This document shows positions 8,242 through 16,005 of a stretch of DNA of 28,275 nt, piece by piece; the stretch's first letter is position 1, and every line of letters starts with the position of its first letter. The translations under genes and the position numbers were made by a program. Origin of the DNA: JAIOHN01 sp038258185. GTDB taxonomy: Bacteria > Chloroflexota > Anaerolineae > Aggregatilineales > Phototrophicaceae. The stretch is taken from contig JBBSQD010000052.1 of assembly GCA_038258185.1 (NCBI GenBank), positions 1 to 28,275 on the forward strand. Reading direction: 5' to 3'. The notes beneath the pieces are model-generated. The model had not been told where the DNA came from and searched no databases. It was given only the letters and a program-made list of their open reading frames with translations.

Positions 8242-9261
8242 ATGGCAAAAGTAGGCATTGGCGTGATCGGCCTGGGGCGTATGGGGCAGGTTTACGCCTA
8301 CCATACTGCAAATCAGATTGCCGACGCAGCTCTGATTGCTGTGGCAGACCCCCGCCAGGAAGTGACCGAACAGTTCGCCAGTCAATTCCCCACTGTACAA
8401 ACCTATGCCGACTATCATGATCTGCTGGCCGACCCGCGCATTCAGGGCGTGATTATCGCCACACCGACGCATACCCATCGCGATCTGGTGATCGAAGCCG
8501 CACAGGCCGGTAAAGCCATCTTCTGCGAAAAACCCACCGCCCTCACCCTACAGGCCACCGACGATATGATCGCCGCGACCCAGCAGGCGAATGTTCTGTT
8601 TCAGGTTGGGTTCATGCGCCGTTTCGATACAGCCTATGCCGAAGCCAAACGCAAAATTGACGAGGGGGTAATCGGCCAGCCTGTGACCATTCGCTCTATC
8701 GGGCGTGACCCGCATCGCACCAGTCTGGAATTCGCCAATCCCGCCGTCAGCGGTGGTCTGATCGTCGATATGGCTATCCACGACTTCGATGTGCTGCGCT
8801 GGCTGATGGCCGACGAAATCCAGCGCGTCTATACCGAAAGTGCTTCGCTGGTCTATCCCGAACTGGTTGATGTCGGTGATGTCGATAACGCCATGATTAA
8901 TGTCCGCTTTACGGGTGGCGGCCTGGGTAATGTCGAGGTCAGCCGCACCGCTATTTACGGCTACGATATTCAATGTGAAGTCGTCGGCTCCAAAGGCACC
9001 CTGCAGATTGGCTATCTGCGCGAAACACCGGTCTATGTGCTGACTCAGTCCGGCCTCAGCCATGATGTCGTCCCGCATTTTCCCCAGCGCTTTGGCAAAG
9101 CCTACACGACCCAAATCGAGCATTTTGTCGATTGTGTCCGCCACGACAAAACACCCATCGTCACTGCCACGGATGCCCGCGCTGCCTTACAGGCCGTCCT
9201 CGCCGCAACTCTGTCGCAGCGAGAAGAACGCGTCGTCTATGTGCAGGAAGTCCACCACTAA
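8242..9261 (+). CDS. Gfo/Idh/MocA oxidoreductase, inositol 2-dehydrogenase-like (second copy)
   Basis: NAD(P)-dependent cyclitol or sugar dehydrogenase of 339 aa, clearly related to iolG at 1180-2187. The Rossmann motif GLGRMG is at residues 10-15, EKP at 96-98 gives catalytic K97, and D176/H180 lie in VDMAIHDFD. The block GVIGQP...IGRDP parallels GVIGTP...SRDP in the iolG copy. It begins the rightward operon, about 280 nt after a strong promoter, and is followed by the three ABC genes. Its likely job is oxidising the imported substrate, possibly scyllo-inositol, another inositol isomer, or a hexose; the sequence cannot say which. Confidence 0.85.
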   Translation: MAKVGIGVIGLGRMGQVYAYHTANQIADAALIAVADPRQEVTEQFASQFPTVQTYADYHDLLADPRIQGVIIATPTHTHRDLVIEAAQAGKAIFCEKPTALTLQATDDMIAATQQANVLFQVGFMRRFDTAYAEAKRKIDEGVIGQPVTIRSIGRDPHRTSLEFANPAVSGGLIVDMAIHDFDVLRWLMADEIQRVYTESASLVYPELVDVGDVDNAMINVRFTGGGLGNVEVSRTAIYGYDIQCEVVGSKGTLQIGYLRETPVYVLTQSGLSHDVVPHFPQRFGKAYTTQIEHFVDCVRHDKTPIVTATDARAALQAVLAATLSQREERVVYVQEVHH

Positions 9262-9317
9262 CGCTTAAATCCGTACCGTTTCAGGTATGGCTTAAGAACC
9301 TCGTCCAACGAATCCAC

Positions 9318-9373
9318 AGGAGGTGTTCTGACCCTTGATTGATGCCCTACTCAGGTTATTTTGTTTCCTATAG
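9318..9373 (+). other. Strong Shine-Dalgarno with possible 12-codon leader ORF
   Basis: AGGAGGTG at 9318-9325 is the best ribosome-binding match in this part of the window, yet no long gene follows it. A TTG at 9335 with 9-nt spacing opens a 12-codon frame ending in TAG at 9371-9373, 26 bp before the binding-protein start. An alternative 15-codon frame from ATG 9342 ends at 9389. It could be a translated leader, a ribosome standby site or chance. Confidence 0.25.
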
Positions 9374-9399
9374 ATTTTATGAAAGGTAAGGTTAAATCT

Positions 9400-10362
9400 A
9401 TGTCACGTTTCATTAAATTGATGATTATTATTGTCGTTCTTTTGCTGCCGCTCAGCAGCGCCGCCATCGCTCAGGATGATATGCGACCCTATCGGATTGT
9501 CGTGGTCACGCATGGTCAGGCGTCCGATCCGTTCTGGTCAGTCGTGAAAAACGGTGTCGATCAGGCAGCCACCGATATGCGCGTCACCGTCGAATATCAG
9601 GCACCGCCGACCTTTGATATGGTCGCCATGTCGCAGTTGATTGACGCGGCTGTCGCCAGTGAACCGGATGGTCTGGTCGTTTCCGTGCCCGATCCTGACG
9701 CCCTTGGGCCGTCTATCCAGGCCGCCATTGATGCCGGTATCCCGGTGATTTCGATCAACTCCGGCAGTGATGTCGCTGAAGAACTCGGCGTGCTGGCGCA
9801 TGTCGGCCAGACCGAATATGAAGCTGGTTACGGTGGTGGCATCCGCATGGGCGATGCTGGCGCAACCAAAGCACTGTGCGTGAATCAGGAAGTCGGTAAT
9901 ATCGGCCTTGATCTGCGCTGCCAGGGTTTCACCGATGCACTGGCCGAATCTGGCGCGACTGTCGAAGTTCTGGCCGTTGATCTGGCCGACCCCACTGGCA
10001 CCGCCAACCGTGTCGCTGCCGCGCTGGAAGGCGACCCCGATATTGACGCCGTTCTGGCACTTGGCCCCACCGGCGCAATCCCGGTGCTTCAGGCCATCAC
10101 CGATGGTGGAATGCTCGGTGAAATTCTGCTGGGCACATTCGACCTTTCGCCGGAAGTGCTGGAAGCCGTGCGCGATGACAATATGCTGTTCGCCATTGAC
10201 CAGCAGCAGTACACCCAGGGCTATCTGTCGGTTGTTTACATGACCCTGTATCTGTCGAACCTGAACACCCCCGGGAATATTCTGATCCCCACCGGCCCGG
10301 GTTTCGTCACGCAGGATACCGCCGCCCAGGTAATTGAACTAAGCGCAGCCGGTACACGCTAA
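9400..10362 (+). CDS. Sugar ABC transporter substrate-binding protein (ribose/inositol class)
   Basis: Exported receptor of a pentose/hexose/inositol ABC importer, 320 aa. The ATG at 9400 is chosen because it opens a clean signal peptide (MSRFIK, hydrophobic core to about residue 20, cleavage near AIA-QD) and has AAGG 8-9 nt upstream; upstream in-frame starts add a non-signal tail. The mature protein is a type-1 periplasmic-binding fold: strand IVVVTHG, then DPFWSVVKNGVDQAA, and GIPVISINSGSD at the hinge. The lack of an N-terminal lipobox Cys suggests a free soluble protein or a non-lipoprotein anchor. Together with the permease and ATPase it makes a complete importer; inositol is inferred only from context. 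Confidence 0.88.
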   Translation: MSRFIKLMIIIVVLLLPLSSAAIAQDDMRPYRIVVVTHGQASDPFWSVVKNGVDQAATDMRVTVEYQAPPTFDMVAMSQLIDAAVASEPDGLVVSVPDPDALGPSIQAAIDAGIPVISINSGSDVAEELGVLAHVGQTEYEAGYGGGIRMGDAGATKALCVNQEVGNIGLDLRCQGFTDALAESGATVEVLAVDLADPTGTANRVAAALEGDPDIDAVLALGPTGAIPVLQAITDGGMLGEILLGTFDLSPEVLEAVRDDNMLFAIDQQQYTQGYLSVVYMTLYLSNLNTPGNILIPTGPGFVTQDTAAQVIELSAAGTR

Positions 10363-10372
10363 AATCAATCGT

Positions 10373-10402
10373 GCGGCGGATGCCAATGCTTGCATCCGCC
10401 GC
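10373..10402 (+). promoter_or_regulatory. Strong hairpin after the binding-protein gene
   Basis: An 11-bp perfect stem, GCGGCGGATGC (10373-10383) with GCATCCGCCGC (10392-10402), around an 8-nt loop, starting 11 nt after the stop codon. There is no T-run behind it. Such hairpins between a binding-protein gene and its permease commonly protect the upstream message or reduce read-through, giving excess receptor over membrane subunits. Confidence 0.75.
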
Positions 10403-10438
10403 CTATGCCGTCCCATCCAAAAATAGAATTTAATGCAG

Positions 10439-10458
10439 GGACACGGCATGCCGTGTCC
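10439..10458. repeat. REP-like palindrome, copy 3
   Basis: Perfect 20-nt palindrome GGACACGGCATGCCGTGTCC, identical to the core of the 2253-2280 copy, again followed by GTAC on the right. It lies between the binding-protein hairpin and the permease start. Confidence 0.85.
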
Positions 10459-10506
10459 GTACCAAATGATTTATAGATACTAAACCAATGATTACGGAAG
10501 ATCCCT

Positions 10507-11583
10507 ATGTCCACACAAGCGGCGGATTCCAACGCGAAAGATGAGCGCGTTTTACAGGAAAGTTTTCTCAAGAAAGTTTTACGCCGTCCTGAATTAGGCG
10601 CAGTCGGTGGCGCGATCCTGGTCTGGATATTCTTCGCGGTGTTCGGGGGCAGTCGCGGCTTTCTGAGCCTCAGAGGCGCGGCGAATTATCTCGAAGTCGC
10701 GGCGGAGCTCGGCATTCTGGCGGTGGCTGTCGCCCTGTTGATGATCGGCGGTGAGTTTGATCTGTCGATTGGGTCAACCATCGGCGCCACCGGGATGATC
10801 ACGGCCATTCTCAGTGTCGAGTTCGGCTGGAATATCTGGGCGGCCATTCTGGTTTCGTTTGTTTTCGCCGTGGCGATAGGCATCTTAAACGGCTTTCTGG
10901 TCATTCGTACCAAACTCCCCTCTTTTATCATTACGCTGGGCAGTCTCTTTATTATCCGTGGTGCGACGATTGGTATCACGCGTTTAATCACCGGGCGCAC
11001 CCAGGTCGGCGGGCTCAAAGATACGCTGGGTTTTGACTCAGCCTCGGCTGTGTTTGCCAATTCGCTGGATATTCTCGATCCGGCTTCGTCCCGTGGGCTG
11101 AACGCCTCCTTCTCGATCTCCATTTTCTGGTGGCTGCTCATCGCGGCGCTGGCGACGTATCTGCTGCTGCGGACACGCCCCGGCAACTGGATTTTCGGCA
11201 TCGGCGGCGACGAAAACGCCGCGCGTAACGTCGGCGTACCCGTCAACCGCATGAAAATTATCCTGTTTATCCTGACTGCGACTTCCGCGTGGCTGGTCGC
11301 GACCATTCAGGTGCTTTCTACCGGCGGCGCGGACACGCTGCGCGGGGAACAGCGCGAATTTTATGCCATTATCGCGGTGGTGATCGGCGGTACATTGCTG
11401 ACTGGCGGTTATGGTTCGGCCATTGGCGCGGTTTTTGGCGCGCTCATCGTCGGCATGGTGCAGCAGGGTATCGTCTTCACAGGCATTGATTCCGACTGGT
11501 TTATGGTTTTCCTGGGTGGCATGTTGATTATCGCCGTTCTGGTGAACAACTACATTCGCAAACGCGCATCGGAAGCAAGATAA
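10507..11583 (+). CDS. Sugar ABC transporter permease, RbsC/XylH/FrcC type (BPD_transp_2)
   Basis: Integral membrane subunit of the importer, 358 aa. It has a hydrophilic N-terminus of about 40 residues and then many hydrophobic helices. Family landmarks are GGEFDLSIGSTIG near residue 79, the cytoplasmic coupling block RNVGVPVNRMKI around 240, and GGTLLTGGYGSAIGAVFGALIVG near 300. The start ATG has GGAAG a few bases upstream. The ATPase begins one base after its stop, so the two are almost certainly co-translated. A single permease gene implies a homodimer in the membrane, as in RbsC systems. Confidence 0.93.
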   Translation: MSTQAADSNAKDERVLQESFLKKVLRRPELGAVGGAILVWIFFAVFGGSRGFLSLRGAANYLEVAAELGILAVAVALLMIGGEFDLSIGSTIGATGMITAILSVEFGWNIWAAILVSFVFAVAIGILNGFLVIRTKLPSFIITLGSLFIIRGATIGITRLITGRTQVGGLKDTLGFDSASAVFANSLDILDPASSRGLNASFSISIFWWLLIAALATYLLLRTRPGNWIFGIGGDENAARNVGVPVNRMKIILFILTATSAWLVATIQVLSTGGADTLRGEQREFYAIIAVVIGGTLLTGGYGSAIGAVFGALIVGMVQQGIVFTGIDSDWFMVFLGGMLIIAVLVNNYIRKRASEAR

Positions 11584-11584
11584 G

Positions 11585-12415
11585 ATGACGACTCCTATTC
11601 TCGAAGTCCGTGAAATCTCCAAATACTTTGGCAGCGTTATCGCGCTGAATAATGTATCCATGTCGCTGATGCCGGGTGAGGTGATGTGCCTGCTGGGGGA
11701 TAACGGCGCGGGCAAATCCACGCTGATTAAAACGCTGTCCGGCGTGCATAAACCTGATGAGGGCGAATATCTCATCAACGGCCAACCGGTCAGCTTTAAT
11801 TCACCCCGTGACGCGCTGGACAGTGGCATCGCCACTGTCTATCAGGATCTGGCCATGATCCCGCTGATGAGTATCGCCCGTAATTTTTTCCTGGGTTCGG
11901 AGCCGACAATCGGCAGGGGTATTTTGCGCCGCTTCGATGTCCAGCGCGCGCACATCATTGTGCGTGAGGAGCTTGAAAAAATGGGCATTGATATCCGCGA
12001 CCCCAATCAGGCAGTCGGTACTCTGTCGGGCGGTGAGCGTCAATCTGTGGCGATTGCGCGTGCAGTCTACTTTGGCGCAAAAGTCCTGATTTTAGACGAG
12101 CCGACTTCCGCGCTGGGGGTCAAGCAGGCAGGAACCGTCCTGCGTTACATCGCACAGGCACGCGCACGCGACATCGCGGTGATTTTTATCACGCATAATC
12201 CATATCATGCCTACCCGATTGGCGATACTTTCACCATTCTTAAGCGCGGCAAAACCCAGGGGACATTCAGGAAAAATGAGATTTCGCGCGACGAAATGAT
12301 TCATATGATGTCCGGCGGGGATGAACTGGAACGGTTGGAACATGAACTGCGCGAATTCAGTGACCAGCAGTCTCAGGGATTGGCTAACGCGCTGCATGCA
12401 GGAGAGAATTCTTAA
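11585..12415 (+). CDS. Sugar ABC transporter ATPase, single-domain FrcA type
   Basis: Energises the importer. It is 276 aa with one nucleotide-binding domain, unlike the double-domain RbsA/XylG/MglA proteins (about 500 aa); this matches the FrcA-like branch, where the subunit acts as a homodimer. Walker A GDNGAGKST is at residues 38-46, signature LSGGE at 147-151, Walker B with D171-E172, and the switch histidine is H204 in ITHN. All motifs are intact. It ends the rightward operon; the next gene begins about 200 bp later with its own ribosome site. Confidence 0.93.
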   Translation: MTTPILEVREISKYFGSVIALNNVSMSLMPGEVMCLLGDNGAGKSTLIKTLSGVHKPDEGEYLINGQPVSFNSPRDALDSGIATVYQDLAMIPLMSIARNFFLGSEPTIGRGILRRFDVQRAHIIVREELEKMGIDIRDPNQAVGTLSGGERQSVAIARAVYFGAKVLILDEPTSALGVKQAGTVLRYIAQARARDIAVIFITHNPYHAYPIGDTFTILKRGKTQGTFRKNEISRDEMIHMMSGGDELERLEHELREFSDQQSQGLANALHAGENS

Positions 12416-12567
12416 AGCCTGACCATCGTCGCAAAATACATCTCTGCAACAGACCCCAGCCTGCGGAGGTTCGATGTCGCCTGCGCCCCTCCCCATAAAA
12501 AAGTAACTTTATCCCCTGACTGACCTATCCAATAAAAGTCCATCTGGTTGAAGGTTAAGTCTGCTTT

Positions 12568-12601
12568 CCGTTTTACAATGATTTGTGAAGTATGTAAACG
12601 G
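12568..12601 (+). promoter_or_regulatory. Inverted repeat overlapping the ribosome site of the 118-aa gene
   Basis: CCGTTTTAC (12568-12576) can pair with GTAAACGG (12594-12601), with one bulged T. The right arm includes the first bases of the GGAG ribosome site (12600-12603) of the gene starting at 12614, so a hairpin could partly hide it. Nothing else recognisable was seen in 12416-12613. Confidence 0.3.
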
Positions 12602-12613
12602 AGAAACTGAATC

Positions 12614-12970
12614 ATGGATAGCCTCAAGTTGTTTGAGCTCTGCACCAATCGCCACTGGTGTCCTCAGAGTGAAACTTTCACAGGAGCAGACAGCCTGTTG
12701 ACTGCTGTAGATGAAGGCTGGGTTATCCATCAGGATATCCTGCTCAGAACCTACAATCTGCGCTCAAGCTGTGTGACCACCGTCTACAGTTTTTATTTGC
12801 AGCGTGAATCCAACGTAGCGCTGATTAATGTCGTCGCCAATCCCTTCGTACATCAACTGATTAAAGAGAAGGGTCTGATTGTCCACACGCAGGATACGCG
12901 CTACAAAATTTTCAGCCAGACGCGCTCTTCCTATGAAATTGTCCGACAGAAAGATGTTTCTTTTGCCTGA
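12614..12970 (+). CDS. Hypothetical protein, 118 aa
   Basis: I do not recognise the family. The protein is small, has no signal peptide or membrane helix, and is rich in hydrophobic and aromatic residues through the middle (VYSFYLQ, IVHTQDTRYKIFSQ). It begins MDSLKLFELCTNRHWCPQS, with two cysteines near the N-terminus and a third mid-protein. A GGAG site 10 nt before the ATG supports translation, and the frame does not lie over a larger gene on the other strand. It sits alone between the ABC operon and the YetF-like gene. Confidence 0.55.
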   Translation: MDSLKLFELCTNRHWCPQSETFTGADSLLTAVDEGWVIHQDILLRTYNLRSSCVTTVYSFYLQRESNVALINVVANPFVHQLIKEKGLIVHTQDTRYKIFSQTRSSYEIVRQKDVSFA

Positions 12971-13040
12971 AAATAACCGTGCCGGCTCATTGCACTGAGT
13001 TTGTTGGCAGGCATTTCAACCTGATGTAAAGGCAGGTCAC

Positions 13041-13772
13041 TTGGAAAATTATACATTTGATCTTCAGCGTATCTTTTTTGGAGATCTACCGCTCTTATTC
13101 CTCCTGGAAATAGCCCTGCGTACCTTAATCTTATACGTTTATGCCGCTACTCTGATCCGTCTCGCACCGCGTACCAATATCGGCCAGATGAACAGCCTGG
13201 ATTTACTGGTGATTATCGCCCTGGGGTCATCGCTGGGTGACCCCATGTTTTACCCCGATGTACCGATTGTGCATGGAATGGTCGTCATTACTATTGTGAT
13301 CGGCCTTCAGGCACTGCTCGTCCGTTTAACACAACGCAGTGACACTATAGAAGGGCTGATCGAAGGTGACCCTATCCGCGTTATCATCGACGGCATGTTA
13401 GATGTTGATGGCATGAAAGAAGCTCAGCTCACCCGTGAAGATGTGTTTGCCCACCTGCGCCTGAATGAATATGAACATCTGGGACAGGTGCAATCTGCGT
13501 TTATTGAGACAAACGGCCAAATCAGCATGCATGCCTTCCCAAACGGGCAGCAGAAAAAAGGCTTTAAGATCATCCCGCCTGTCCACCGCGCTGGTTGGAC
13601 ACAATATAAAACCGGGGAGGCTGTGCCCGAATCGAATGATTTTGCCTGTTATACCTGCGGCAATATTGAGCATTACGAGGCGGGTCAAACCTTTCACGAT
13701 TGCCCCCGTTGTCAGTATCCCACCTGGGTCAACGCGGTCGCTCAGCCCGACAATCCCACCAGTTTCAGCTAA
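13041..13772 (+). CDS. YetF/DUF421-type membrane protein with C-terminal zinc ribbon
   Basis: A 243-aa protein starting at TTG 13041 after an AGG-type site. Hydrophobic helices lie at roughly residues 17-40, 52-66 and 78-95, followed by the soluble YetF domain (DGMLDVDGMKEAQLTREDVFAHLRLNEY, then the FIETNGQISMHAF strand). The family is linked to spore or envelope functions in Bacillus, and its molecular role is unclear. Unusually, the tail carries CYTC (C203, C206) and CPRC (C221, C224), a rubredoxin-like or zinc-ribbon knuckle pair that I would not expect in standard YetF proteins. It stands alone on this strand, so context gives no function. Confidence 0.75.
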   Translation: MENYTFDLQRIFFGDLPLLFLLEIALRTLILYVYAATLIRLAPRTNIGQMNSLDLLVIIALGSSLGDPMFYPDVPIVHGMVVITIVIGLQALLVRLTQRSDTIEGLIEGDPIRVIIDGMLDVDGMKEAQLTREDVFAHLRLNEYEHLGQVQSAFIETNGQISMHAFPNGQQKKGFKIIPPVHRAGWTQYKTGEAVPESNDFACYTCGNIEHYEAGQTFHDCPRCQYPTWVNAVAQPDNPTSFS

Positions 13773-13805
13773 TCCAAATCCACCCCATTTAACACCCCCG
13801 ATTGC

Positions 13806-13834
13806 TTCACTCACGCTAAAAACTATGCTAAAAT
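13806..13834 (+). promoter_or_regulatory. Possible sigma-70 promoter for the YdeI-like gene
   Basis: TTCACT (13806-13811), a 17-nt spacer, and TAAAAT (13829-13834). The -10 matches 5 of 6 and the -35 matches 4 of 6. It lies 46 bp before the ATG at 13880 in an AT-rich gap. Confidence 0.4.
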
Positions 13835-13879
13835 AAAGCTTTACAGAACAGATAATCTACCACACCAGAGAGCAGGCAC

Positions 13880-14452
13880 ATGGCGGATTTACCGACTGTA
13901 GTATTTGAGTCCGAGGCGAAATGGGAGGCGTGGCTGACCGAAAATTATGGCGACTCTCAGGGTGTTTGGCTGAAGATCGCCAAAAAGGGCACGGGTGTCA
14001 CAACCGTCAATTACGCGGATGCGCTGACGGTGGCGCTGTGTTTTGGCTGGATTGACGGCCAAAGAAATAAATTTGATGAAGTCTATTTTCTACAAAAATT
14101 CACACCGCGCCGCCCTAAAAGTATCTGGTCACAGGTCAATTGCGCCAAAGTCACCGAGCTGATCGAACAGGGGCGTATGCGCGAGCCGGGGCTGGCAGAG
14201 ATCGAAAAGGCCAAACAGGATGGGCGCTGGGATGAGGCTTATCCCTCGCAAAGCAACGCGACTGTACCGGACGATCTGCAACAGGCGCTGGATCAGAACC
14301 CACAGGCTCAGGCCTTTTTCGACAGCTTAAACAGCCAGAACCGCTTTGCCATTCTCTTCCGACTGCACACTGCCAAAAGAGCAGAAACCCGCCAGAAGCG
14401 CCTCAATGAGTTTATAATCATGCTCACTGAAGGCCGAAAAATCTACAATTAA
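13880..14452 (+). CDS. YdeI/OmdA-family protein
   Basis: 190-aa soluble protein of the YdeI/OmpD-associated family. Typical blocks are the N-terminal WEAWLTENYGDSQGVWLKIAKK, then NYADALTVALCFGWIDGQ, the basic FTPRRPKSIWSQVN segment, and the C-terminal helical part with KRAETRQKRL. In enterobacteria members have been linked to peptide resistance, but the biochemical function is not established and I do not infer one. Monocistronic: its own promoter-like signal lies upstream and a terminator-like hairpin follows between it and the convergent gene. Confidence 0.85.
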   Translation: MADLPTVVFESEAKWEAWLTENYGDSQGVWLKIAKKGTGVTTVNYADALTVALCFGWIDGQRNKFDEVYFLQKFTPRRPKSIWSQVNCAKVTELIEQGRMREPGLAEIEKAKQDGRWDEAYPSQSNATVPDDLQQALDQNPQAQAFFDSLNSQNRFAILFRLHTAKRAETRQKRLNEFIIMLTEGRKIYN

Positions 14453-14463
14453 AGACAAACAAA

Positions 14464-14495
14464 AAAGCCACAGATTATAAACAATCTGTGGCTTT
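14464..14495 (-). terminator. Intrinsic terminator of the PhnA-like gene
   Basis: A perfect 13-bp stem (14464-14476 with 14483-14495) around a 6-nt loop. Read on the minus strand the stem ends in GGCTTT and runs into more T residues (TTTTTT in all), which is the classic form. It lies 36 bp beyond the stop of the gene ending at 14532. It may also stop the convergent YdeI-like gene, though the T-run on that side is only three bases. Confidence 0.85.
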
Positions 14496-14531
14496 GCAAA
14501 CTCACTTCAGAAGTTCAGTGCTGCGGGTTTA

Positions 14532-15536
14532 CTATGCAGCGATTTCTTGCTGAATTTCTTCTTCAGCTTCCTTAACGCCTGCCAGTCCACCCATGCCAGC
14601 GGCAAATGCGCCGATCAGCAGAGCGACAAACAGTACACCAGCGATCATGGCTACGGTATCCGCGACAGCCTGACCCGCTTGCTCAATCGTTTCCTGAGCA
14701 TCGGTACGCAGTTGGACAAAAGTCTGTTCCCAGTTGTCCAGTGTAGCGCGGGCTTCGTCTTCGGTCAGGTTCGTGTTGGCGACCAACACATTGACCAGAT
14801 CCTGACGATCAGCCTCTTCAATCGAGTCCAGCATCAGGAAGCGTTGAATAGCGACGTTGACCTGTGTCTGAGCAAGAGTCGGGTTCTGCGCAATATCATT
14901 GGCAGTGCTGCTGGCAATATTTCCGGCTTGATTTGCCTGATTATCCAGTTGACCGGGCTGTAAAGCAGGGTCACCGGTATCAGCCAGCAGTGCACGAACA
15001 TCATTCTGGATGCCTTGCATAGTCAGATCCTGCAAATTCAAGGCTTGTGCAACCTCAGGTGAAACATCTGAAATCGCCTGTCCAGCCGCGCCAAGTCCGG
15101 TGGTGATGGCATTGGATAAGCCATTGATGATGCTGCCGACGGATGAAGTCAGCATCGCAAGGCTCACAAGACCAACCACGGCCCAGGTCACCAGACCATG
15201 CAGGATACCTTCAAGATCATTCAGCGTGCCGGACATACGGCTGGCAATAAAGCCACCCAGGAACAGGGATAGCAGCGTTGTAGCCGCCAGCCAGATGACC
15301 GCGCCGGTTCCCAACCCTTCGGTGGGGTTGATTTCCGTAGTGGGGTTAACGGTGTTGGCACCAATACTCAGTCCCAACAGATTAAGCGTGATCATGGTGA
15401 TCAGCGCGACAGCAATACCTGCCAGAATACCACCCCATGAAACACGGGTGAAAAATCCGGGCAGAGCATGGGTTTCAACTTCTAAATTCGTCGGTCGCGT
15501 AACGGGGTACGCGGGATTTGAACGTACTTCTTGCAT
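14532..15536 (-). CDS. PhnA-like multi-pass membrane protein
   Basis: 334-aa membrane protein resembling those annotated as PhnA-like, of unknown function. The ATG at 15536 (MQEVRSNPAYPV) is chosen because AAGGAG lies just upstream; the longer frame from 15581 lacks one. Helices are at about residues 30-57 (VSWGGILAGIAVALITMITL), 77-98 (AVIWLAATTLLSLFLGGFIA) and 110-140, and a final glycine-rich helix pair near 295-318. Between them a ~140-residue soluble loop contains a helical LTEDEARATLDNWEQTF segment. SRMSGTLNDLEGILHGLVTW is the most family-like block. The small UPF0391 gene lies upstream on the same strand, so the two may share a transcript. Confidence 0.7.
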   Translation of the reverse strand: MQEVRSNPAYPVTRPTNLEVETHALPGFFTRVSWGGILAGIAVALITMITLNLLGLSIGANTVNPTTEINPTEGLGTGAVIWLAATTLLSLFLGGFIASRMSGTLNDLEGILHGLVTWAVVGLVSLAMLTSSVGSIINGLSNAITTGLGAAGQAISDVSPEVAQALNLQDLTMQGIQNDVRALLADTGDPALQPGQLDNQANQAGNIASSTANDIAQNPTLAQTQVNVAIQRFLMLDSIEEADRQDLVNVLVANTNLTEDEARATLDNWEQTFVQLRTDAQETIEQAGQAVADTVAMIAGVLFVALLIGAFAAGMGGLAGVKEAEEEIQQEIAA

Positions 15537-15637
15537 TCTTGTCTCCTTATACGATAGTTCAAAAAACTTGATTAGGTGCAAAAGGGATGCAACCGTCAGA
15601 CGGGCATCCCTTATCCGATTTTTTTATCGAAATTTGG

Positions 15638-15802
15638 TTAGGACAGCAGTGAACGCCCGAACAGCAACGCCAGAATGAACAGCACAATAAACACGACAAA
15701 GATCAACTGAGCCGCGCCAGCTGCCGCACCTGCGATGCCACCAAAGCCGAACAAGGCAGCGATGATCGCAATAACGAGTAATCCAAGGGCTAATCTTAAC
15801 AT
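15638..15802 (-). CDS. UPF0391 (DUF1328-like) small membrane protein
   Basis: A 54-aa protein with two hydrophobic helices separated by a glycine/alanine turn (FGFGGIAGAAAGAAQ), the family hallmark. The ATG at 15802 (MLRLALGLLVIAIIA) is preceded by AAGGAG; an in-frame ATG at 15829 would add nine residues and overrun that site. Function unknown in the family; members are often stress-induced. It precedes the PhnA-like gene by about 100 bp, and the two may form an envelope-stress pair (inference). Confidence 0.85.
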   Translation of the reverse strand: MLRLALGLLVIAIIAALFGFGGIAGAAAGAAQLIFVVFIVLFILALLFGRSLLS

Positions 15803-16005
15803 GATGGTCAACTCCTTAAGTTTTATCATGTATCACGTTTAATATTATCTGTTATATTCTGCGTCACAACATCAAACAACGTAAGCATATCTGTATAGGA
15901 CAAATGGGGGGTATTGGCATAGGCAAGCACGATATTTAGGGAAAATCAGCCGGATTCGGTAAACTATCCAGGAAAATAGCCACTGATCTTTATGGAGAAC
16001 ATATT

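Noticed and set aside
9264..9296. CTTAAAT...CTTAAG inverted repeat after the second oxidoreductase as a terminator
   Set aside because: The arms pair imperfectly and there is no following T-run; the downstream binding-protein gene is most likely in the same operon.
10686..11835. Long minus-strand frames opposite the ABC permease and ATPase
   Set aside because: The plus-strand genes are clear family members with ribosome sites; the antisense translations show no recognisable domain.
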